64,000 nt of DNA from Prevotella sp. HUN102 (GTDB lineage Bacteria; Bacteroidota; Bacteroidia; Bacteroidales; Bacteroidaceae). Each line of letters starts with the position of its first letter. The first letter of the stretch is position 1. The translations under genes and the position numbers were made by a program. The notes beneath the pieces were generated by a model that saw only the letters and a list, made by a program, of their open reading frames with translations, was not told the DNA's origin and ran no database searches. Shown here piece by piece: positions 58,907-64,000 of this stretch. Location: positions 1,178,001-1,242,000 of the forward strand of contig NZ_JIAF01000004.1 in the NCBI RefSeq assembly GCF_000688375.1. Reading direction: 5' to 3'.

Positions 58907-58956
58907 GGCGTAATGGACATTTGGAGCTTTTCAGCCTACCAAATGTCCATTACGCC
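58907..58956. repeat. Perfect 18-bp inverted repeat
   Basis: GGCGTAATGGACATTTGG (58907-58924) and CCAAATGTCCATTACGCC (58939-58956) are exact reverse complements with a 14-base loop. No T run follows on either strand. It lies well away from both neighbouring genes. Confidence 0.85.
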
Positions 58957-59040
58957 GAAATCTTACTTCTTATTTTTCTGTAACTGCTTCTCCTGAAATG
59001 TTAAAATATGGGTGTTTTCTTTACAAGCGGAATGGGGGGG

Positions 59041-59109
59041 AGTGGACAAGTGGACGAGTGAACAAGTAAACAAGTAGGGGAGTAGACAAGTGGACGAGTA
59101 AGTAAGTGA
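59041..59109. repeat. Octamer tandem array ACRAGTRR, copy 4
   Basis: Eight consecutive units of 8 bases (acaagtgg, acgagtga, acaagtaa, acaagtag, gggagtag, acaagtgg, acgagtaa, gtaagtga) follow a partial one. It is the longest array in the window and has the same orientation as 3380-3419. Confidence 0.85.
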
Positions 59110-59195
59110 ATGGGGGAAGGAGGCAAAACAAATTTACTTGCTGAATGGTTTTCTTGTGGTTTTGTCTGTTTATCCTAAACTCGGATTTATAAATA

Positions 59196-59234
59196 ATCCC
59201 TCTGAGTTTGAAACGGTTTCGAACTCAGAGGGAT
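59196..59234 (-). terminator. Long hairpin downstream of the CcsA-like gene
   Basis: ATCCCTCTGAGTT (59196-59208) pairs with AACTCAGAGGGAT (59222-59234), and GAAAC/GTTTC form an inner stem. The T run on the minus strand is weak (ATTATTTAT). It lies 62 bases after the stop codon and is a likely transcript end. Confidence 0.6.
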
Positions 59235-59295
59235 GTTTATGGCTATTGGCAATTTTCGTGTCGCAATATGTTATGATATAAAGTATAGCCTTGCT

Positions 59296-60057
59296 TTACT
59301 GCATATTATAGGTGTGTACGCTCATTCCCTGTGCTGAAGGAAGGTAATTGATTCCCCACCAACACATCTGAAGGAGCGCAAAATTGACAATCAGCATCCA
59401 CATAGCCACTTCGATCCTGCCGTTCTTGCGCAAACGATAGTGGATGTAGGTAAGATAGGCGAGCCAAGTGGCAGCAGCCCACGTTTCTTTCGCCCAAAGA
59501 GCACCCGTGAGCATTCCGAGAGAAAGGAAAGCCCATCCTATATATACGAGGTTGTCGGTTATATCCAGTTCCTTTTGGGCTGCCGTCTTGTTTCTGTTGA
59601 AGAACAGGAGATATGCTGCCATAACGAAGGCTGCGCCAAGGAGCGCATAGGCGAACATATAGATAATGACGTGTGGGGCAAACCACGGACTCTGAAGAGC
59701 CGGCATAAGGGGCTTGCTGTGTATCTCCGGTTTCAGAAGGTTCACACAGATGAACACCAATGAGAGCACGGTGGAGAATGAAAGCAGCCACTTGTAGTTC
59801 CAACGGCTGTACACGATGATGCCTGCCAGAGGCAGGAAGAAAGAATACCACAGACGGGTTTCGCCCATCGTGCGCATAGGTGGACGGTCGAGCGTTATCC
59901 ACATCGTGAGAATATAGCTGAAGAATACTGCCAGACCTGCAACCGTGGCAGCGTAAGCCAGTGTTTTCCTGTCTTTCCAAGCTGCATAGGCACCAACTGC
60001 CCACAACAATACGGAGGCGATGGCGAAGTATATAAAGTTATTCCCAAATGCTGTCAT
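59296..60057 (-). CDS. ccsA: CcsA-like cytochrome c assembly protein with a deletion in its WWD motif
   Basis: The 253-residue protein has about eight membrane spans and several CcsA landmarks: LQSPWFAPHVIIYMFAYALL with a conserved His at 129, and an end WWGINYLPSAQGMSVHTY. CcsA is the heme-handling half of the System II cytochrome c synthase. The signature segment expected after TGALWAKE, a tryptophan-rich WGxYWxWDPKE stretch, is missing: the sequence runs ALWAKETWAAATW at residues 187-198, as if the stretch between two KE pairs had dropped out in frame. The partner CcsB/ResB gene just upstream is a broken remnant. The gene is therefore probably non-functional although its frame is open. Confidence 0.8.
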   Translation of the reverse strand: MTAFGNNFIYFAIASVLLWAVGAYAAWKDRKTLAYAATVAGLAVFFSYILTMWITLDRPPMRTMGETRLWYSFFLPLAGIIVYSRWNYKWLLSFSTVLSLVFICVNLLKPEIHSKPLMPALQSPWFAPHVIIYMFAYALLGAAFVMAAYLLFFNRNKTAAQKELDITDNLVYIGWAFLSLGMLTGALWAKETWAAATWLAYLTYIHYRLRKNGRIEVAMWMLIVNFALLQMCWWGINYLPSAQGMSVHTYNMQ

Positions 60058-60330
60058 TTTTCGTTCTCCTTATATTTGTTGCGACCGGCAGTAATAAACA
60101 TCAGCACAGCTCCTGCAAGCAAGAGATAAATACCCACATATACGGAGGGAAGCCAAGGGTCGCTGATGAGTTCGTAGACACTGAGCGTACTCCATTTTCC
60201 CTGTTCTTTGTTGAAATCAAGCTGATAAATCTTTCAAGTGCCGAATGTGTATGGCTTGTTTACTTCTATGTGAGCCGGAGTGGCTGTGCCTTCCTGACTA
60301 TATATAATAATGTCGGAGGCATATATGGGG
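60054..60330 (-). pseudogene. Remnant of ccsB/resB (C-terminal part)
   Basis: On the minus strand the frame ending at 60054 encodes SDIIIYSQEGTATPAHIEV and then NKPYTFGT, a TGA stop at 60236-60234, then KIYQLDFNKEQGKWSTLSVY and a final membrane segment (VYVGIYLLLAGAVLMFITAG). This is the end of the ResB/CcsB family, where the residue at the stop is normally Trp (TGG). The remaining N-terminal three quarters are absent. Its last codon overlaps the ccsA start (ATGA), as in an intact operon. The upstream limit given is approximate. Confidence 0.75.
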
Positions 60331-60654
60331 CACAGAACGAAACGTATAAAATGAATTGAGGATAAAAACAACGTATCTCTATATGTTTCAAAGAGTTATA
60401 CGGTTTATTGATTAATGCGCCTGTAAAACGAAACGTTTACATTGGTTTAATTTCGGTTTACATCTGAGGCTCGTTGAGGCTCATAGGATTTACGAGAGGT
60501 TTACATTGGTTTACAGAAGGCTTACATAGACCAATGAGGGAAATAGTGAGGGCAGGAAATCCGCTCTTTTTTTATTGCTTTATATAAAAAATAAAATGCT
60601 ATTTTATTCCATATAATTATTATTTGGTATATTTGCAATATAAAATAATAGATT
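60331..60654. other. Junction region between the ccs remnant and the mobile element
   Basis: No gene is seen. The region contains phased TTTAC repeats (60435-60525) and a -7-like box TATATTTG at 60628-60635. The left end of the element is probably in this stretch, but no defined end or target duplication can be read from one side only. Confidence 0.45.
60435..60525. repeat. Helically phased TTTAC repeats
   Basis: Six copies of (G)TTTAC(AT), one of them GCTTACAT, occur with their TTAC at 60437, 60458, 60490, 60501, 60511 and 60522. The spacings 21, 32, 11, 10 and 11 are close to whole helical turns, so a protein could bind all copies on one face. GTTTACATTGGTTTA occurs twice exactly. Confidence 0.6.
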
Positions 60655-60899
60655 ATGGCAAAGGTTATACACGTACATTTGATACACGGATTAAAGGAAA
60701 GGAAACGAAGCGGAAAGACTGGTATTTCAGCAGTATTTCTGCCGTTTATACAGTATTTACGCCTGAACAGGTAGGTGCTACACGTAGTTATTTGCTCCAT
60801 GCCGGGCTTTCAGGCAATGGTACGATTATCACGAAACGGGCTGTAATAAAGCAATCTACGCTCATTTCTGGCGGTTCTGGGGCAACGTATAAAGACTAA
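60655..60899 (+). pseudogene. Small conserved protein with a frameshift
   Basis: The ATG at 60655 begins MAKVIHVHLIHG, a natural-looking start, but this frame ends after 38 codons. The neighbouring frame continues the protein from about IKGKETKRKDWYFSSISAVY through EQVGATRSYLLHAGLSGNGT to TYKD at 60899. A one- or two-base change near 60690-60715, in an A/G-rich stretch (aaaggaaaggaaacg), would restore one protein of about 80 residues. I do not know its function. Programmed frameshifting is possible but less likely. Confidence 0.5.
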
Positions 60900-60939
60900 G
60901 GAAGAAAAGGCTTAGAACGGCATTAAAACGCCGTTTGAG

Positions 60940-60976
60940 AGGGTGGTAAAATCAGGGTGGTTTTATCACCCTTTTT
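60940..60976 (+). terminator. Intrinsic terminator in the mobile region
   Basis: AGGGTGGTAAAA (60940-60951) pairs with TTTTATCACCCT (60961-60972) with one mismatch and is followed by T residues. It ends the transcript of the small gene at 60655. A smaller AACGGC/GCCGTT hairpin lies just before it. Confidence 0.75.
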
Positions 60977-61287
60977 CGTACAAAATAAGCTGTTTTTTTG
61001 CAGTGGTATTAGGGCTGCTATTGGAAAGTGGTATTAGTTTCTGTAACAACTGGTATTAGTAAAGTAGGTTTTGATGGGGTGCAATACAATGGGGGGAAGA
61101 TACTACTTTTTTTATGATATGCACGTTTTTTGTACCGATAGCCCCCCCTAAATGCCACCACTTTTTGTAGTTTCACATTATTAAATAACGCTATATCAGG
61201 CTGTTTACTGTTTTTTCTGGTGTAAAACAGGGGGGGGCAGAGGAAGTGAGAGGGACTGAAGGAGTGCTGGGGGTACTTCTCGTTGTT
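60977..61287. other. Intergenic region with homopolymer runs
   Basis: No gene is seen. The stretch holds runs of C (seven at 61142-61148) and G (six near 61090 and eight at 61230-61237) and several ggtattag repeats (GGTATTAG near 61003, 61032, 61053). Confidence 0.5.
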
Positions 61288-61980
61288 TTATGAATGCAGT
61301 ATATCATTGTATTGCTGTTGCATCTGGTCTATTCGACTTAGAATAATCGGATACGGTTGCAGCTCTTTCATCTCCCTAATATTTGCCAATTCCTGAATGA
61401 GGTAGTTTATACGATTAGTCCGCGCAGATGGTCGAACATAAGAGTCGAGAACCTCTTTCCAATACATCTCGAAAGAAGTAAGGACATTGTTCAATAGTTC
61501 CTCTTCATTAATATTCAGTTCTCTCCATTTATATAAGGATTGAATATCATTATCTGTAAGTTTGTGATCACAAGTTTCATAAAAGTATTCCATACGGCAA
61601 AACCTAATGGCTGTGTTTAATGCGTTTGTGTCCGGATGCCTTTTACGCATTTCTCCTTTTGCTGTCTTAAAGGCGGCGTAATTATCCCTAAATTGATAGA
61701 AATTTGTAGTTTCAGCCATCAGAGACTTGTATGTAACCATGAAACGTAACACTCTCCAAATGATATGCTTTCTCTCACGTCTTTTATCTCTCAATTTCAT
61801 TTGTTCTCGATGAGATTTATAGTCGATGTCTTTGGATTCATGAAAAGTTTCGCCATCAGTTGAGGTAAGAATATGCACCTTTATATTTGCATCATCTTTA
61901 TGCGTAAGACCTTTCGCTTTGAAATTCTTGTATACGACATACAAAATCAAGCAACCGATGATAATAAAAATTATAGCCAT
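61288..61980 (-). CDS. Hypothetical membrane-anchored protein beside the repressor
   Basis: The start at 61980 (MAIIFIIIGCLILYVVYKNF) opens a single N-terminal membrane span; an earlier in-frame ATG at 62034 would overlap the repressor gene. The 230-residue protein then has a basic stretch (MKLRDKRRERKH) and a helical domain with coiled-coil character. Its start follows the repressor stop by 13 bases, so both are probably on one transcript. In phages such genes next to the repressor often act in superinfection exclusion; nothing in the sequence proves this. Confidence 0.6.
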   Translation of the reverse strand: MAIIFIIIGCLILYVVYKNFKAKGLTHKDDANIKVHILTSTDGETFHESKDIDYKSHREQMKLRDKRRERKHIIWRVLRFMVTYKSLMAETTNFYQFRDNYAAFKTAKGEMRKRHPDTNALNTAIRFCRMEYFYETCDHKLTDNDIQSLYKWRELNINEEELLNNVLTSFEMYWKEVLDSYVRPSARTNRINYLIQELANIREMKELQPYPIILSRIDQMQQQYNDILHS

Positions 61981-61993
61981 AAAATAGTTGTAT

Positions 61994-62638
61994 TTAGAAA
62001 AATTTACTGATGCTACCAATAACTTCAAATACATTTATGATGCGGCTGACAGCGAACTCCTGCTCATCGAAATTAGGATTTATGGGAACATATCGGAGGA
62101 AGCCCTTAGAGGAGCCTTTGCGAAGAATCTTGATGGTGCGGATGGTATCGAGAATCACTGCATACATCTCGCCGTATTGAATGTCGTCTACAGTGCATGG
62201 GCGGAGAGCTATAATATCACCGTGGCTTATTCTTGGTTCCATAGAATGTCCGGTAACATTACACCAAAGATTGGCTCTGTCAAAACTGGGTACGATGATA
62301 TTATGGGCTGGCAATGAGACTTGCGAATTATAAACCTCGCTGAAACCACCAAGAAAATCAACATCGTAATAAGGTTGTCCCATTTTGGGGTCATGGCTGA
62401 CTATTGGTGCGGAGACATCTTCTTTTTCCTCCTCTTTAAGCATATTCCCTTTGCCTGTGAGAAGCCAGTCGGGAGATACGTTTAAACATTTTGCATAAAT
62501 AATATCTATATCAAAGGTATTGCGGGTGATCCAAGTGTTAACTGCTTGTGGAGATACCCCTATCATCCGAGCAAATTCAGACTTATTACCACCAGAGTAA
62601 TGGTCTATTAGGCTTAATAATCTATCTTTTTTCTCCAT
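61994..62638 (-). CDS. Phage-type repressor: HTH domain with S24 peptidase
   Basis: The 214-residue protein has an N-terminal helix-turn-helix (about residues 4-60, EFARMIGVSPQAVNTWITRN) and a C-terminal LexA/CI-like S24 domain. The catalytic Ser132 (GHSMEPRISHGD) and Lys170 (RTIKIL) are present. No clear Ala-Gly cleavage site is seen before the domain; the nearest candidate is GG near residue 98. It is divergent from the transposase-like operon and probably represses it through sites at 62641-62700. Confidence 0.88.
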   Translation of the reverse strand: MEKKDRLLSLIDHYSGGNKSEFARMIGVSPQAVNTWITRNTFDIDIIYAKCLNVSPDWLLTGKGNMLKEEEKEDVSAPIVSHDPKMGQPYYDVDFLGGFSEVYNSQVSLPAHNIIVPSFDRANLWCNVTGHSMEPRISHGDIIALRPCTVDDIQYGEMYAVILDTIRTIKILRKGSSKGFLRYVPINPNFDEQEFAVSRIINVFEVIGSISKFF

Positions 62639-62642
62639 AATT

Positions 62643-62698
62643 AAACATTTCGAGTAAAATAATTACCAAAACATTTGGTTTGTTTATGCAAAACGTTT
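62643..62698. promoter_or_regulatory. Candidate operator sites of the repressor
   Basis: AAACATTT at 62643-62650 and at 62669-62676, and the palindrome AAACGTTT at 62691-62698, are spaced by 26 and 22 bases. The second lies in the 13-base palindrome CCAAAACATTTGG (62666-62678), which covers the -33 box of the early promoter. Confidence 0.45.
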
Positions 62699-62705
62699 AT
62701 CTTTG
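62674..62705 (+). promoter_or_regulatory. Early promoter of the transposase-like operon
   Basis: TTTG at 62674-62677, a 20-base spacer and TATCTTTG at 62698-62705 fit the consensus fully. The first gene starts 85 bases after the -7 box. Confidence 0.7.
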
Positions 62706-62790
62706 CAGTGTGTTCCAATGGAACGTGCGGCCAAAAATACGAAAAATAGCCGAGATTAGCAAATATTAAGTCTTAAAAGTAAGTGAGATT

Positions 62791-63162
62791 ATGGCACGTA
62801 AGATTCAAACGACAATGGACGTGAAAAGGATGCTTATGAAAGCGTTCGGAGTAACAGAACGTATGGTTAACAGGGCACTGAGCTTTGACAGCGACAGTGA
62901 GCTTGCCCGTAAAATCCGCCATACGGCCAGAATGAAAGGTGGTTGGATAGAGGCTTCTGTACCTGAGGAAGAAATCTTCTATGATGTTACCGAAAACGGC
63001 ATGAGGCTGATGCGCCAGTATTTTAGCAATGGTGCAGTCTTGGAAGCCAACATGACAACTGGCAGAGGAATCATCTTGTACAAGGGTTCCAAAAGAAAGG
63101 ATTACAACAAGGTCTATCTGAGTGAGATTCCTTCCATGCAGGAATTTGCAAAGGCATTGTAA
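62791..63162 (+). CDS. Small phage-like protein before the transposase genes
   Basis: The 123-residue basic protein begins MARKIQTTMDVKRMLMKAFG and has a helical N-terminus with HTH-like character (MLMKAFGVTERMVNRALSFD), then a mixed domain. It is the first gene of the early operon, 12 bases before the next gene. In Mu-like phages this position holds small regulators or DNA-binding proteins. Family not recognised. Confidence 0.65.
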   Translation: MARKIQTTMDVKRMLMKAFGVTERMVNRALSFDSDSELARKIRHTARMKGGWIEASVPEEEIFYDVTENGMRLMRQYFSNGAVLEANMTTGRGIILYKGSKRKDYNKVYLSEIPSMQEFAKAL

Positions 63163-63174
63163 GGGGGGCACAGT

Positions 63175-63768
63175 ATGGAGTATTACGGCAAGAAACTTTG
63201 TATATCCTACGGGGAACTTGTAGATGGTGGCATTATGACAGCCTCTAACTACAAAAGCCTAACCTATCGAAAGAAAATGGATGTCGTGCGCCATGGAGGT
63301 GGTGCGAGGGGCAAATGTGCTTTGATTGCCATAGAAAGTTTGCCAAGTAAATATCGTATTAGGGTTTACAAGGCTTATCCTCATGGTGAGGATGCACTTG
63401 TGAAAGAGTGGATAATATCTAACTATCATATTGACCGAGATGCCATTTCTTTTTTCTATGACTGTGATAAGATCGGTTTTGAAATGTCGGACAGAAAGAA
63501 ATGGGAGTACATTGTCAACGCCTCTGTGCTGAACACTTGCATCAAACTCTATGGACGTGCGGGAGATTGCCAGCAGCTGTTCGGAGGTAAGTACAATTGG
63601 GGGATGATGGCCAAAGCTATCGAGATACTGCGCAATGAACTGGAACACACGCTCCCTGCCAGTACATCTCGCTTCAGACAGAAAGTGAACGACTACAAGC
63701 GCAATGGTTACGGCTGCCTTATAAGTGGCAAGTTTGGAAATCAGAATGCAAGGAAAGCGAACATTTAA
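63175..63768 (+). CDS. Stand-alone N-terminal domain of a Mu-like transposase
   Basis: The 197-residue protein begins MEYYGKKLCISYGELVDGGI, with a winged-helix-like DNA-binding region (RKKMDVVRHGGGARGKCALI) and a helical domain ending in CLISGKFGNQNARKANI. This is the pattern of the N-terminal DNA-binding part of the transposases of Bacteroidales Mu-like phages, but the catalytic DDE domain is missing, as the gene stops at 63768. A second, similar gene starts 9 bases later. It could be a duplicated remnant or a regulator that competes for the transposase sites. Confidence 0.65.
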   Translation: MEYYGKKLCISYGELVDGGIMTASNYKSLTYRKKMDVVRHGGGARGKCALIAIESLPSKYRIRVYKAYPHGEDALVKEWIISNYHIDRDAISFFYDCDKIGFEMSDRKKWEYIVNASVLNTCIKLYGRAGDCQQLFGGKYNWGMMAKAIEILRNELEHTLPASTSRFRQKVNDYKRNGYGCLISGKFGNQNARKANI

Positions 63769-63777
63769 TTTTAGACT

Positions 63778-64000
63778 ATGGAGTATTACGGTAATAAACT
63801 TTGCGTATCCTATCACGAGCTTGTGGACAGCGGTATTATGACTAATTCCAACTATTGTTACAAGGCTTGGAAAGGTCAGATAGACGTTGTCCGTCGTGGA
63901 GGTGGTGCGAATGGCTGTTGTGCTCTGATTGCCATAGACAGTTTGCCGGCAAAATACAAGGAGGCTGTCGAGGAAATGTATCCCGGTGGCGACGAGGTTC
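63778..64000 (+). CDS. Mu-like transposase, 5' part, runs off the window
   Basis: The frame opens with MEYYGNKLCVSYHELVDSGI and stays open for 74 codons to the window edge. It parallels the preceding gene closely: GGI/SGIMT, DVVRRGGGANGCCALIAIDS and LPAKY match in order. It is probably the complete transposase gene, whose catalytic domain would lie beyond 64000. Confidence 0.7.
   Translation, partial: MEYYGNKLCVSYHELVDSGIMTNSNYCYKAWKGQIDVVRRGGGANGCCALIAIDSLPAKYKEAVEEMYPGGDEV

Larger units (their letters stand above)
58472..59295. other. Long intergenic region between gdhA and the CcsA-like gene
   Basis: No credible gene is seen in about 820 bases. In order the region holds the gdhA promoter (58525-58556), a perfect 18-bp inverted repeat (58907-58956), an octamer array (59041-59109) and a long hairpin (59196-59234). 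The rest is AT-rich. Confidence 0.65.

Noticed and set aside
59041..59109. Possible CRISPR array
   Set aside because: The repeat unit is 8 bases with no spacers, and there are no cas genes in the window.
59306..60004. 232-codon frame in another phase of the ccsA region
   Set aside because: The alternative phase gives the membrane protein with CcsA landmarks; this one has a random-looking product.
60048..60359. 103-codon plus-strand frame
   Set aside because: It is antisense to the ccsB remnant, which has clear ResB similarity on the other strand.
62773..63171. 132-codon minus-strand frame
   Set aside because: It is antisense to the small phage-like gene, which has the better start, promoter and operon context.

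Overview
The window is chromosomal DNA from a Bacteroidales bacterium, most likely Prevotella or a close relative. The grounds are promoters of the Bacteroidetes type (TTTG, about 20 nt, TAnnTTTG), few Shine-Dalgarno sequences, a TonB-linked outer-membrane barrel, a secreted protein with a Prevotella-like C-terminal tail, and protein sequences across the ribosomal operons. The genus is inferred from sequence character, not from a search.

Layout. 1-2472 is the 3' part of a tricorn-like S41 protease. 3006-5121 holds a small membrane protein, rpsU, a Xer recombinase and a short hibernation factor. 5220-18349 is the tRNA(Thr-Tyr-Gly-Thr)-tuf-tRNA(Trp)-secE-nusG-rplKAJL-rpoBC block. 18599-19868 is an accessory three-gene operon on the minus strand: a small protein, a SecB-like chaperone and an ADP-ribosyltransferase-like protein. 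20030-26155 holds a TonB-receptor-like barrel, a membrane-anchored winged-helix regulator, a small peptide and a secreted protein. 26566-45639 holds a DUF3467 gene and then the str, S10, spc and alpha operons almost without a break (rpsL to rplQ, with secY, map, infA, rpmJ). 45787-46602 is a glycine-zipper lipoprotein.

46603-56324 is accessory again: repeats, an unknown 478-residue protein, and a tight cassette of three different dynamin-like GTPases, a small membrane protein and a protein with an HNH/EndoVII-like His motif. 56388-60057 holds rlpA, gdhA and a CcsA-like gene with an apparent deletion across its signature motif, next to a decayed CcsB/ResB fragment. From about 60.4 kb to the end the DNA looks like the left part of a Mu-like transposable phage or element: phased repeats, a frameshifted small gene, an S24-type repressor, and a divergent early operon with two tandem copies of a transposase N-terminal domain.

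The two strongest candidates for unusual biology are a CmdTAC-like toxin-antitoxin-chaperone operon (18599-19868) and the triple-dynamin cassette (49076-56324), which recalls Eleos/Leo dynamin defence systems but has a different composition. The intergenic spaces carry three kinds of dispersed repeat: octamer arrays of the form ACRAGTRR, twin hairpins with a conserved CGAAGA-N11-TCTTCG closure, and two copies of a roughly 110-bp inverted-repeat element.
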